DNA of 64,000 nt from Escherichia coli DSM 30083 = JCM 1649 = ATCC 11775 (GCF_003697165.2 NZ_CP033092.2:3472001-3536000); one strand, 5' to 3'; shown: positions 11,019 to 20,000, counted from the stretch's first letter. Notes: a model not told the origin generated them from the sequence alone. Numbers and translations are program-made.

Positions 11019-11701
11019 GCTTCCTCCTGCAACTGCCCGTTCACCAGCCGTAAGCAGCGGTCACAGCGTGCCGCCAGTTGCAGGTCATGGGTCACCATAA
11101 TCAACGTGGTGCCATGCTCACGGTTGAGGGAAAAAAGTAGATCGGCAATTTTATCGCCCGTCTGGCGGTCAAGGTTGCCGGTGGGTTCGTCGGCAAACAG
11201 CACATCAGGTCGACCATTAAAGGCTCGCGCCAGCGCCACTCGTTGCTGTTCGCCGCCAGAAAGCTGTGCCGGAAGATGATCAAGACGTTTACACAACCCT
11301 AACTGTTCGAGCAACGCTTTCGCCCCGTTACGACTTTCTGCGCTACTCTCACCGCGCAGCAGCGCCGGAAGCTCGACGTTTTCCAGCGCGTTAAGGGTAG
11401 GAATTAACATAAATGACTGAAAAACAAAGCCTACGTGCTTCGCGCGCAACTTTGCCCGCGCTTCTTCGTCCATATTATGTAGCGGTTGTCCCACCAGTCT
11501 CACTTCGCCACTGCTGCCGTCATCCAGCCCGGCGAGGATCGCCAGCAAGGTTGACTTACCCGATCCCGACTCGCCCACCAGTGCGATGGTCTCGCCACGT
11601 TTGACAACCAGCTCAACTCCGGTGAGGATGGAGAGTTCATGCTCCCCCTGACCGACGGACTTCTTAAGATGATGAACTTCAACAATGTTTTCCGCTGGCA
11701 T
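11015..11701 (-). CDS. ybbA: ABC exporter ATPase YbbA
   Basis: This 228-residue ATPase is of the LolD/MacB class. Walker A is GESGSGKST (about 43-51), the signature is LSGGEQQRVALARA (about 146-159), Walker B is VLFADEPTGNLD, and the switch His is in MVTHD. It pairs with YbbP (4-nt overlap). The first 33 nt of its reading frame overlap, head to head, the first codons of tesA on the other strand. The tesA promoter must therefore lie within ybbA coding sequence, and the reverse. Confidence 0.95.
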   Translation of the reverse strand: MPAENIVEVHHLKKSVGQGEHELSILTGVELVVKRGETIALVGESGSGKSTLLAILAGLDDGSSGEVRLVGQPLHNMDEEARAKLRAKHVGFVFQSFMLIPTLNALENVELPALLRGESSAESRNGAKALLEQLGLCKRLDHLPAQLSGGEQQRVALARAFNGRPDVLFADEPTGNLDRQTGDKIADLLFSLNREHGTTLIMVTHDLQLAARCDRCLRLVNGQLQEEA

Positions 11702-12295
11702 TTGCCCTTCCTGTTCCTGGTCCTGTTAACCTTCCGTGCCGCCGCAGCGGACACGTTATTGATTCTGGGTGATAGCCTGAGCGCCGGGTATCGAATGTCT
11801 GCTAGCGCGGCCTGGCCTGCCTTGTTGAATGATAAGTGGCAGAGTAAAACGTCGGTAGTCAATGCCAGCATCAGCGGCGACACCTCGCAACAAGGGCTGG
11901 CGCGCCTTCCGGCTCTGCTGAAACAGCATCAGCCGCGCTGGGTGCTGGTAGAACTGGGCGGCAATGACGGTTTGCGTGGTTTTCAGCCACAACAAACCGA
12001 GCAAACGCTGCGCCAGATATTGCAGGATGTCAAAGCCGCCAACGCTGAACCATTGTTAATGCAAATACGTCTGCCTGCAAACTATGGTCGCCGTTATAAT
12101 GAAGCCTTTAGCGCCATTTACCCCAAACTCGCCAAAGAGTTTGATGTTCCGCTGCTGCCCTTTTTTATGGAAGAGGTCTACCTCAAACCACAATGGATGC
12201 AGGATGACGGTATTCATCCCAACCGCGACGCCCAGCCGTTTATTGCCGACTGGATGGCGAAGCAGTTGCAGCCTTTAGTAAATCATGACTCATAA
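11669..12295 (+). CDS. tesA: Periplasmic acyl-CoA thioesterase I / protease I / lysophospholipase L1
   Basis: The protein is a 208-residue precursor. The start at 11669 gives MMNFNNVFRW and a signal peptide cut after residue 26 (FRAAA|ADTLL). The SGNH-hydrolase motif GDSLSAGY holds nucleophile Ser36 (Ser10 of the mature form). GGND is near residue 98, and the Asp/His pair is in DDGIHPN near the C-terminus. It hydrolyses long-chain acyl-CoA, lysophospholipids and some esters in the periplasm. The 3' end overlaps ybbO by 11 nt, suggesting coupling. The frame extends 10 codons further upstream, but the chosen start gives the standard signal peptide. Confidence 0.97.
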   Translation: MMNFNNVFRWHLPFLFLVLLTFRAAAADTLLILGDSLSAGYRMSASAAWPALLNDKWQSKTSVVNASISGDTSQQGLARLPALLKQHQPRWVLVELGGNDGLRGFQPQQTEQTLRQILQDVKAANAEPLLMQIRLPANYGRRYNEAFSAIYPKLAKEFDVPLLPFFMEEVYLKPQWMQDDGIHPNRDAQPFIADWMAKQLQPLVNHDS

Positions 12296-13094
12296 AGCAA
12301 CGGAGATCCTGACAGGTAAAGTTATGCAAAAATCGGTCTTAATTACCGGATGTTCCAGTGGAATTGGCCTGGAAAGCGCGCTCGAATTAAAACGCCAGGG
12401 TTTTCATGTGCTGGCAGGTTGCCGGAAACCGGATGATGTTGAGCGCATGAACAGCATGGGATTTACCGGCGTGTTGATCGATCTGGATTTGCCAGAAAGT
12501 GTTGATCGCGCAGCCGACGAAGTGATCGCCCTGACCGATAATTGTCTGTATGGGATCTTTAACAATGCCGGATTCGGCATGTATGGCCCCCTTTCCACCA
12601 TCAGCCGTGCGCAGATGGAACAGCAGTTTTCCGCCAACTTTTTCGGCGCACACCAGCTCACCATGCGCCTGTTACCCGCGATGTTACCGCACGGTGAAGG
12701 ACGTATTGTGATGACCTCATCGGTGATGGGATTAATCTCCACGCCGGGTCGTGGCGCTTACGCGGCCAGTAAATATGCGCTGGAGGCGTGGTCAGACGCA
12801 CTGCGCATGGAGCTACGTTACAGCGGAATTAAAGTTAGCCTGATCGAACCCGGTCCCATTCGTACTCGCTTCACCGACAACGTCAACCAGACGCAAAGTG
12901 ATAAACCTGTCGAAAATCCCGGCATCGCCGCCCGCTTTACGTTGGGACCGGAAGCGGTGGTCGACAAAGTGCGCCATGCTTTTATTAGCGAGAAGCCGAA
13001 GATGCGCTATCCGGTAACGCTGGTGACCTGGGCAGTAATGGTGCTTAAGCGCCTGCTGCCGGGGCGCGTGATGGACAAAATATTGCAGGGGTGA
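12285..13094 (+). CDS. ybbO: Short-chain NADP-dependent dehydrogenase YbbO
   Basis: This is a 269-residue classical SDR. The cofactor motif GCSSGIG is at 22-28, NNAGFG near 92, the catalytic Ser in MTSSVMG, and YAASK near 158. A basic, hydrophobic C-terminus follows. E. coli YbbO is described as an NADPH-dependent aldehyde reductase; the physiological substrate is uncertain. It overlaps tesA by 11 nt. An internal Met at 12324 (MQKSVLITGCSS) would give a 256-residue form starting directly at the Rossmann fold and is a credible alternative start. Confidence 0.94.
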   Translation: MTHKATEILTGKVMQKSVLITGCSSGIGLESALELKRQGFHVLAGCRKPDDVERMNSMGFTGVLIDLDLPESVDRAADEVIALTDNCLYGIFNNAGFGMYGPLSTISRAQMEQQFSANFFGAHQLTMRLLPAMLPHGEGRIVMTSSVMGLISTPGRGAYAASKYALEAWSDALRMELRYSGIKVSLIEPGPIRTRFTDNVNQTQSDKPVENPGIAARFTLGPEAVVDKVRHAFISEKPKMRYPVTLVTWAVMVLKRLLPGRVMDKILQG

Positions 13095-13112
13095 GTTGAA
13101 GCGCGCGCTTAA

Positions 13113-14009
<897 letters not shown>

Positions 14010-14039
14010 TGTTTTGTTGATCGGCACATGAACCACAAC

Positions 14040-14065
14040 GCCGGATGCGATGCTGCGCATCCGGC
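14040..14065. repeat. REP-type palindrome 3' of cnoX
   Basis: GCCGGATGCG, a six-base loop and CGCATCCGGC form a hairpin of the REP/PU family between the convergent cnoX and fetB genes. It probably stabilises or ends both transcripts. Confidence 0.75.
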
Positions 14066-14071
14066 ATCGCA

Positions 14072-14851
14072 TCATTTCTTCTTCAATTGCGTCACCACCA
14101 ACTGGTGGCGCGAATTATAAAATTTACGATAGGTTAAATAGCAGGCAATAATGGTAGACAGGCTGGCAGTTGAGAGCAGCATAAAGGTCACCATAATCTG
14201 ATATTTAATCGCCTTCACCGGATCAATCCCGGCAAATATCAGCCCGGACATCATTCCTGGTAAACTCACTAAGCCAACCGTTTTTGCTGAATCGACCGTC
14301 GGAATTAAAGCCGCGCGAATACTGTCGCGAATCAATATAGCTGAAGCCTGTTTCGGCGTCGCGCCAAGACTCAGTTTCTCCTGAATCTGTTGCTGTTCGC
14401 TAATAACCCGTTGCCCTAAATTGTTGTAACACAACCCCACCGCTACCATGGCGTTACCGGCTATCATCCCGGCGATAGGGATCACCTGCATCGGGATAAA
14501 TTCAATCGACCCTGAGAGAATCAGCACCGCCAGGGTAATTCCCGCCCCGACCGTAATGGCAATAAACGATGAGATAAAAGCTTTAGCAATATATTTACTG
14601 CGTTTTTGCGCATTCCACGCCGCATTAAAGCAGATAAATAACACCATCAATAATGTCAGGCTGGCATCATCCACGCTGAAAATATACTTCAGCACATAGC
14701 CGACAATAATCAGCTGAATTATCGCACGCCCGACGCTCCAGAGAATGTCTTTCTCCAGCGCCAGCTTTTCTTTATGGCTAATTAAGATTGCCACCACCAC
14801 CAGCATTAATGCCAGTGCCAATGATTCGTTAGTAATATTATGCGAGTTCAT
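14072..14851 (-). CDS. fetB: Iron exporter permease FetB
   Basis: This is a 259-residue inner-membrane protein (UPF0014 family) with about seven hydrophobic spans. The conserved segment IPIAGMIAGNAMVAVGL is near residue 124, and LIPTVDSAKTVGLVSLPGMMSG near 185. With FetA it forms an ABC transporter reported to export iron and to improve survival of oxidative stress. The start at 14851 gives MNSHNITNES and overlaps the end of fetA by 14 nt. The longer frame to 14878 has no support. Confidence 0.94.
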   Translation of the reverse strand: MNSHNITNESLALALMLVVVAILISHKEKLALEKDILWSVGRAIIQLIIVGYVLKYIFSVDDASLTLLMVLFICFNAAWNAQKRSKYIAKAFISSFIAITVGAGITLAVLILSGSIEFIPMQVIPIAGMIAGNAMVAVGLCYNNLGQRVISEQQQIQEKLSLGATPKQASAILIRDSIRAALIPTVDSAKTVGLVSLPGMMSGLIFAGIDPVKAIKYQIMVTFMLLSTASLSTIIACYLTYRKFYNSRHQLVVTQLKKK

Positions 14852-15515
14852 AGCGTGCTTCCTGCATTTCTCCGGCATGCGGTTGCAGTGTAATCACCTT
14901 ATCCGCATGATTAATTTCGTCTTTATCGTGTGTCACCCACAGCACGGCAATATTTTGCTCGCGCACATAACGGTGGATCATCTCATTAACGTTATGTTTA
15001 TTACTTTCATCCAGCGCACTGGTGATTTCGTCGAGCAATAAAACCTTCGGCATAAATTGCAGGTTACGAATCAATGAGATGCGTTGTTTTTCACCACCAG
15101 ATAGCTCGGCGATATTCTTCGTCAAAATGCTGTCCGGTAAAGCGAAGCGTTCAAGAAAATCGAGAAAAATGGCCGGGTCAGGCTGCTGGTTACGGATCTG
15201 CCAGGGAAAAATCAGGTTATCGTATACCGTATCGCCAAACAGCGTCGGCGTCTGGGCGCAGTAAGAGACTTGCTGGCGGTAGATTTCTGGCTTTAGTGTG
15301 CTGACATCCTCACCTTCAAACAGTAACGTTCCGCTGGTTGGGCTGATCAATGAAGCAACTATTTTTAGCAGTGTACTTTTGCCACAACCAGAAGGACCGG
15401 TAATTAACTTAAATTCGCCAGCACGCAGCGAAAAATTGATGTTATTAAGAATCTTCGTATCACCCGCCAGATATCCTACGTTTTGTAGCTGAAGCAAAGG
15501 ACTATTTTCCTGCAT
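14838..15515 (-). CDS. fetA: Iron exporter ATPase FetA
   Basis: This is a 225-residue ABC ATPase. Walker A is GPSGCGKST near residue 40, the Q-loop is in YCAQTPTLFGD, the signature is LSGGEKQRISLIR near 139, Walker B is VLLLDEITSALD, and the switch is VTHD. It overlaps fetB by 14 nt, indicating a two-gene operon. It is divergent from qmcA, with 145 nt between the starts holding both promoters. Confidence 0.95.
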   Translation of the reverse strand: MQENSPLLQLQNVGYLAGDTKILNNINFSLRAGEFKLITGPSGCGKSTLLKIVASLISPTSGTLLFEGEDVSTLKPEIYRQQVSYCAQTPTLFGDTVYDNLIFPWQIRNQQPDPAIFLDFLERFALPDSILTKNIAELSGGEKQRISLIRNLQFMPKVLLLDEITSALDESNKHNVNEMIHRYVREQNIAVLWVTHDKDEINHADKVITLQPHAGEMQEARYELA

Positions 15516-15660
15516 CGCTGTTCCCTTTTTCTGATTTTTACTAAAAACAGTTTATCCTTCGCAGGAATAAGGGGGAACTCTCTTTCAGTAATCAGGTATA
15601 ATTTGTTTAATCAAGCAGCAATTTTGCTGATTATGGACGGTACAACAGGAGGTTTTTCCG

Positions 15661-16578
15661 ATGCTTATCTTTATCCCGATTCTCATTTTTGTCGCGCTGG
15701 TCATTGTCGGCGCGGGCGTCAAAATCGTGCCGCAGGGCTATCAATGGACGGTAGAACGCTTTGGTCGCTATACCAAAACGTTACAGCCAGGTCTAAGCCT
15801 GGTGGTGCCCTTTATGGATCGCATTGGTCGCAAGATCAATATGATGGAGCAAGTGCTCGACATCCCTTCCCAGGAAGTTATCTCGAAAGATAACGCCAAC
15901 GTTACCATCGACGCCGTGTGCTTTATTCAGGTGATTGACGCGCCGCGCGCGGCTTATGAAGTCAGCAATCTGGAGCTGGCGATCATCAACCTGACCATGA
16001 CTAACATTCGTACCGTGCTGGGTTCAATGGAACTTGATGAAATGCTCTCTCAGCGCGACAGCATTAACTCGCGTCTGCTGCATATTGTCGATGAGGCCAC
16101 CAACCCGTGGGGGATTAAAGTCACCCGTATCGAAATTCGTGATGTGCGCCCGCCCGCAGAGCTTATCTCTTCAATGAACGCGCAGATGAAAGCGGAACGT
16201 ACCAAACGCGCTTACATCCTTGAAGCGGAAGGGATCCGTCAGGCGGAAATCCTCAAAGCCGAAGGTGAAAAACAGTCACAAATCCTGAAAGCGGAAGGCG
16301 AACGTCAGTCGGCGTTTTTACAGGCTGAAGCGCGTGAACGTTCCGCTGAAGCAGAAGCCCGCGCCACCAAAATGGTGTCTGAAGCCATCGCCTCCGGTGA
16401 TATTCAGGCGGTGAACTACTTCGTCGCACAGAAATACACCGAAGCGTTACAGCAGATCGGTTCGTCCAGTAACAGCAAAGTGGTGATGATGCCATTAGAG
16501 GCCAGCAGCCTGATGGGGTCGATTGCCGGGATTGCTGAGCTGGTGAAAGACAGCGCCAACAAACGGACTCAGCCATGA
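15661..16578 (+). CDS. qmcA: SPFH/stomatin-family membrane protein QmcA
   Basis: The 305-residue protein has an N-terminal membrane anchor (about residues 2-20) and then the SPFH/Band 7 domain. A charged coiled coil rich in repeats of AEGExQ (about 190-235) leads to the C-terminus. Overproduction of QmcA is known to suppress the htpX ftsH growth defect, consistent with membrane-protein quality control. It overlaps ybbJ by 4 nt; the SPFH-NfeD pairing is widely conserved. Confidence 0.96.
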   Translation: MLIFIPILIFVALVIVGAGVKIVPQGYQWTVERFGRYTKTLQPGLSLVVPFMDRIGRKINMMEQVLDIPSQEVISKDNANVTIDAVCFIQVIDAPRAAYEVSNLELAIINLTMTNIRTVLGSMELDEMLSQRDSINSRLLHIVDEATNPWGIKVTRIEIRDVRPPAELISSMNAQMKAERTKRAYILEAEGIRQAEILKAEGEKQSQILKAEGERQSAFLQAEARERSAEAEARATKMVSEAIASGDIQAVNYFVAQKYTEALQQIGSSSNSKVVMMPLEASSLMGSIAGIAELVKDSANKRTQP

Positions 16579-17033
16579 TGGAGTTAATGGTCGTTCATCC
16601 ACATATTTTCTGGCTAAGTCTCGGCGGTTTGCTGCTGGCAGCCGAGATGTTGGGCGGCAATGGTTATCTGTTGTGGAGCGGCGTGGCAGCGGTGATTACC
16701 GGTCTGGTGGTCTGGTTGCTGCCGCTGGGTTGGGAGTGGCAAGGGGTAATGTTTGCCGTCCTGACGCTGCTCGCCGCCTGGCTGTGGTGGAAATGGTTGT
16801 CGCGGCGGGTGCGCGAACAAAAGCACAGCGACAGTCATTTAAACCAGCGCGGGCAGCAGTTGATTGGCCGACGTTTTGTTCTGGAATCTCCGCTGGTCAA
16901 CGGGCGCGGTCATATGCGCGTCGGTGACAGTTCATGGCCTGTCAGCGCCAGCGAGGATCTCGGTGCAGGTACGCATGTTGAAGTCATTGCGATAGAAGGG
17001 ATAACGCTGATCATCCGTGCGGTCATCGCCTGA
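16575..17033 (+). CDS. ybbJ: NfeD-family inner-membrane protein YbbJ
   Basis: This 152-residue protein has two to three N-terminal hydrophobic segments (about residues 10-75), then a C-terminal OB-fold NfeD domain (about 85-150; GRRFVLESPLVNGRGHMRVGDSSW). It overlaps qmcA by 4 nt and is expected to partner it. In K-12 the next gene is cueR; here an AT-rich block of four genes intervenes. Confidence 0.94.
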   Translation: MMELMVVHPHIFWLSLGGLLLAAEMLGGNGYLLWSGVAAVITGLVVWLLPLGWEWQGVMFAVLTLLAAWLWWKWLSRRVREQKHSDSHLNQRGQQLIGRRFVLESPLVNGRGHMRVGDSSWPVSASEDLGAGTHVEVIAIEGITLIIRAVIA

Positions 17034-17114
17034 TGCGACGCTGACGCGTCTTATCATGCCTACAAAATATGCCCGAATCGTAGGCCAGATAAGGCGCTTG
17101 CGCCGCATCCGGCA
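17033..17114. repeat. BIME (two facing REP elements)
   Basis: One arm, TGATGCGACGCTGACGCGTC..., runs to GCCTAC at about 17062. A second REP, with GTAGGCC...GATAAGGCGC and GCGCCGCATCCGGC, spans 17080-17114. They lie between convergent ybbJ and the helix-turn-helix gene and mark the edge between core sequence and the accessory block. Confidence 0.85.
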
Positions 17115-17135
17115 TATAGCCGAGTAGAGGCAAAA

Positions 17136-17498
17136 TTACTCTTCCCGGCCTTTACCCATACTTTTTTGGTCTTCATCCGGATAGTGTTTTTTTAGATATT
17201 CCAGGACGTTTTTATTGACCTTGTGTTGGGTATACACCCACCCTTTCCAGTAATCAGGTTGGTCCAGGTAAACTTCTGGCGGAATGGTGAAATCAGAAAG
17301 CGTTAACCATTCGGCTAACAGATCGGGGTTTCGTTTCTGGATTAACTGCAACAGCATAATCAGTGACATAGCTGAGGCAGGAGCCGTACTATCGCCACTT
17401 AAATATTTCCACACTGTTGACCGGTTCGAACGAAAAAGGATCGGTAGCAATGCCCGGTCCAGATTCATTTCATTAAAAATCTTCTCAAATTCATTCAT
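17136..17498 (-). CDS. Small helix-turn-helix regulator, unrecognised
   Basis: This is a 120-residue soluble protein. Residues about 14-55 read as a DNA-binding HTH: short helix, FRSNRSTVWKYLSGDS as turn and recognition helix, then helix SAMSLIMLLQLIQ. This is the layout of Cro/XRE-type proteins. The charged tail (HYPDEDQKSMGKGREE) has no known motif. The ribosome site AGGAAA is 5 nt before the ATG. It is divergent from the autotransporter gene, with 366 nt between the starts that hold GAAAC/GTTTC palindromes. I infer that it regulates its neighbour and itself. I cannot assign a named family. Confidence 0.75.
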   Translation of the reverse strand: MNEFEKIFNEMNLDRALLPILFRSNRSTVWKYLSGDSTAPASAMSLIMLLQLIQKRNPDLLAEWLTLSDFTIPPEVYLDQPDYWKGWVYTQHKVNKNVLEYLKKHYPDEDQKSMGKGREE

Positions 17499-17502
17499 TT
17501 AA

Positions 17503-17864
17503 ATTTTCCTGCCTAGCGTAAACCTCTTAAAAATTGAGATTTATCAAAGAAACGCATTTTAGCACACATCAGGAACCGCTTCACGTTTAGTCCAGAAACA
17601 GAAATTATTTCGCTTATCAAAACAAGTCTTTACTCTTTTTTACATTGAAAGAGCACGAAATAATTTCCTTTTTTATTTATAAAAGAAACTATTTTTGTTT
17701 CTTATTGGTGGTATTTACGCTTAAACAAGACAAAAATGCGCTTTACATCACACAAATGGCGGCGTAGATTTCGATCAAATTGCAACGCAGTTTATTTCTT
17801 AAAACAATATTATTTGTTTCTTATAGAAACATCAATGCGACTTATTTTGAACAAGAGAAAATGA
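17503..17864. promoter_or_regulatory. AT-rich divergent control region of the autotransporter block
   Basis: This 362-nt stretch has no credible gene. It holds AAGAAAC (17547-17553), a palindrome AAGAAAC-N7-GTTTCTT (17683-17703), and a palindrome GTTTC-TTATA-GAAAC (17816-17830). Many T and A tracts are present. The second palindrome lies 34 nt before the autotransporter start, where a repressor would block transcription. Binding by the neighbouring HTH protein is inference. The base composition is far lower in GC than the flanking core genes. Confidence 0.55.
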
Positions 17865-18881
17865 ATGAAAACTGTAAACGTAGCTTTACTGGCACTCATA
17901 ATTTCAGCAACATCCAGCCCTGTTGTTTTAGCTGGTGATACCATTGAAGCGGCGGCAACAGAGCTTTCAGCCATTAACTCCGGCATGTCGCAATCGGAGA
18001 TTGAGCAGAAGATTACCCGCTTTTTAGAACGCACAGACAACAGTCCCGCTGCGTATACCTATTTGACTGAACATCACTACATCCCTTCTGAAACACCTGA
18101 TACCACTCAGACTCCCCCTGTCCAGACAGATCCTGACGCAGGACAAAAAACCGTTGCCGCTACAGGTGTTGTACAGATACCTGCCCGTTATCAGAGCATG
18201 ATCAACGCCCGACAGTCTGCGGTAACTGACGCCCAGCAAACGCAAATTACAGAGCAACAGGCGCAGATCGTAGCCACACAAAAAACGCTCGCCGCGACTG
18301 GAGATACGCAAAATACCGCGCATTATCAGGAGATGATTAATGCCAGACTGGCGGCTCAAAATGAGGCTAATCAGCGCACTACCACGGAACAAGGGCAGAA
18401 AATGAATGCACTGACAACCGATGTGGCAGCACAACAGCAAAAAGAAAGGGCTCAATACGATAAACAAATGCAAAGTCTGGCGCAGAAGTCTGTCCAGGCA
18501 CATGAGCAAATTGAAAGTCTGAGACAAGATTCCGCACAAACGCAGCAACAGTTAACCAACACGCAAAAACGGGTCGCAGATAACAGCCAACAAATTAACA
18601 CGCTCAATAACCATTTCGATTCTCTGAAAAACGAAGTTGAGGACAATCGTAAAGAAGCCAATGCGGGAACTGCATCTGCCATCGCTATCGCCTCACAACC
18701 ACAGGTGAAAACCGGTGACGTGATGATGGTGTCAGCGGGAGCGGGAACCTTCAACGGTGAATCTGCGGTGTCTGTAGGAACATCTTTTAATGCCGGAACG
18801 CATACGGTACTTAAAGCCGGTATTTCTGCGGATACGCAATCTGATTTCGGCGCAGGTGTCGGCGTAGGATATTCGTTCTAA
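17865..18881 (+). CDS. Compact YadA-type trimeric autotransporter adhesin
   Basis: The protein has 338 residues. A signal peptide spans about 1-23 (SSPVVLA|GDTIE). Then come a short globular or helical region (24-90) and two copies of a 45-residue repeat (95-139 and 140-184, both with K-T-x-A-A-T-G ... Y-Q-x-M-I-N-A-R). A Gln-rich coiled-coil stalk follows (about 185-262). The neck reads EVEDNRKEANAGTASAIA, and the YadA beta-barrel anchor (about 285-338) ends in GVGVGYSF with the terminal Phe typical of outer-membrane proteins. It should form a trimer in the outer membrane. The YadA head repeats are missing, so what it binds is unknown. The ATG at 17865 follows AAGAGAAA. The next two genes lie downstream on the same strand. 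Confidence 0.88.
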   Translation: MKTVNVALLALIISATSSPVVLAGDTIEAAATELSAINSGMSQSEIEQKITRFLERTDNSPAAYTYLTEHHYIPSETPDTTQTPPVQTDPDAGQKTVAATGVVQIPARYQSMINARQSAVTDAQQTQITEQQAQIVATQKTLAATGDTQNTAHYQEMINARLAAQNEANQRTTTEQGQKMNALTTDVAAQQQKERAQYDKQMQSLAQKSVQAHEQIESLRQDSAQTQQQLTNTQKRVADNSQQINTLNNHFDSLKNEVEDNRKEANAGTASAIAIASQPQVKTGDVMMVSAGAGTFNGESAVSVGTSFNAGTHTVLKAGISADTQSDFGAGVGVGYSF

Positions 18882-18966
18882 TATTTCAATCCTCAATATA
18901 AATAAGAGCAAGGAAGCTTGCCGGGTTTCACCTCTTCATTAATTCGCACATTATTTAAGGTTAACA

Positions 18967-19389
18967 ATGATGAATAGCTCCATTAAATCGTTTTCCCTGC
19001 TGGCGGTTATATTACTGACTGGCTGTAGTTCACCCACTTCCCGCATCGCAGATTGCCAGGCGCAGGGCGTCAGCCATGACACCTGTTATCTCGCAGAACA
19101 ACAGCGTCAGACGGCTATTTTAAGTGCATCCGAGGCGCAGGCATTTAAAAATGCAGAAGCCGCACAACATGCCCAGGCGGCAAAGAAAGCCATTTATAAA
19201 GGATTTGGCATGACCTTTAGAATGAGCAGTAAGAACTTTGCTTATCTCAATGATTCATTATGTGCAATTGATGAAGACAATAAAGATGCCACTGTTTATC
19301 AGTCAGGTCTTTATAACGTCATTGTTTATCACCATACGGGAAAAGTCGCCTTAATGAAGGAAGGTCAGTTTGTGGGTTATTTAAAATGA
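18967..19389 (+). CDS. Lipoprotein of the autotransporter block, unrecognised
   Basis: The 140-residue protein has a lipoprotein signal with lipobox LTGC (Cys20 with the MMNSS start). Ser follows at +2, which favours the outer membrane under the Asp(+2) rule. Residues 45-80 are Ala/Gln-rich and probably helical (AILSASEAQAFKNAEAAQHA...). The C-terminal part looks like a small beta domain (YQSGLYNVIVYHHTGKVALMK). Two further Cys (C30, C40) and a third near residue 98 could form disulfides. It lies 85 nt after the autotransporter and overlaps the next gene by 4 nt. SadB of Salmonella is a lipoprotein that helps the trimeric autotransporter SadA; a similar role is plausible but no sequence match is claimed. 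Confidence 0.78.
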   Translation: MMNSSIKSFSLLAVILLTGCSSPTSRIADCQAQGVSHDTCYLAEQQRQTAILSASEAQAFKNAEAAQHAQAAKKAIYKGFGMTFRMSSKNFAYLNDSLCAIDEDNKDATVYQSGLYNVIVYHHTGKVALMKEGQFVGYLK

Positions 19390-19589
19390 AGGAGCAAAGG
19401 AAAATCCCCCTGACGCATATTATGATTATCGGTGCGTTTATTTTTGCCTTCTTGCAAGTGGTGTTATTAGCCTCCCTGGTTCACGCTGTGAATGTTAACA
19501 ACGAAATCCAGGAAGGCTTATTTCAGTCGGGGCGCATTATGGTAGAAAGTTTGCAGCATATTCTTTCGGTGCAAACGGAGATTAACTGA
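19386..19589 (+). CDS. Small single-span membrane protein, unrecognised
   Basis: The protein has 67 residues: a basic N-terminus (MKEQRKIPLTH), one long hydrophobic segment (about 12-34, IMIIGAFIFAFLQVVLLASLV), then a polar tail (NVNNEIQEGLFQSGRIMVES...). The predicted topology is N-in with a periplasmic tail. ATGA overlap with the lipoprotein stop indicates translational coupling. The stop codon lies only 3 nt from the cueR stop on the other strand, so no terminator fits between them. Function is unknown; conserved pairing with the lipoprotein would support a shared role. Confidence 0.7.
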   Translation: MKEQRKIPLTHIMIIGAFIFAFLQVVLLASLVHAVNVNNEIQEGLFQSGRIMVESLQHILSVQTEIN

Positions 19590-19592
19590 TTT

Positions 19593-20000
19593 TCACCCCG
19601 CCCGATGATGACAGCAGCCGGAGAGATTTTCGATAATCGGGCAGTCGGCGCTGTCATCGCCAGGGCAGGCATTCGCCAGCGCCAGTAGCTGGTTGCGCAT
19701 GGATTGCAGTTCTTCGATATGCCGTTCGATCTCCGCCACCTTCTCCAGCGTACGACGTTTGACGTCGGCACTATGACGCTGCGGATCGTTAAACAGATTC
19801 ACCAGTTCGCCGCTCTCCTCCAGGTTAAAGCCCACCTGGCGTGCCTGGCGCAGTAAGGTCAGTTCGTTGAGATGCTGCTGCGTGTAGGTGCGATAACCGT
19901 TTTCGCTGCGCATCGGCGGCGTCACCAGCCCCTTCTCTTCATAGAAGCGAATGGCTTTGCTGGTCAGGCCGGTAATTTTTGCTACATCGCTAATGTTCAT
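19593..20000 (-). CDS. cueR: Copper-responsive MerR-family activator CueR
   Basis: The 135-residue protein has a MerR winged helix at residues 1-70 (MNISDVAKITGLTSKAIRFY), a dimerising helix (about 80-110), and the metal loop with Cys112 and Cys120 (ACPGDDSADC). The C-terminus GCCHHRAG is as in E. coli. It senses Cu+, Ag+ and Au+ and activates copA and cueO. Its box lies in front of copA in this window. Confidence 0.98.
   Translation of the reverse strand: MNISDVAKITGLTSKAIRFYEEKGLVTPPMRSENGYRTYTQQHLNELTLLRQARQVGFNLEESGELVNLFNDPQRHSADVKRRTLEKVAEIERHIEELQSMRNQLLALANACPGDDSADCPIIENLSGCCHHRAG

Noticed and set aside
12404..12742. 112-residue minus-strand frame inside ybbO
   Set aside because: It is antisense to a clear SDR gene and has no motif or ribosome site.
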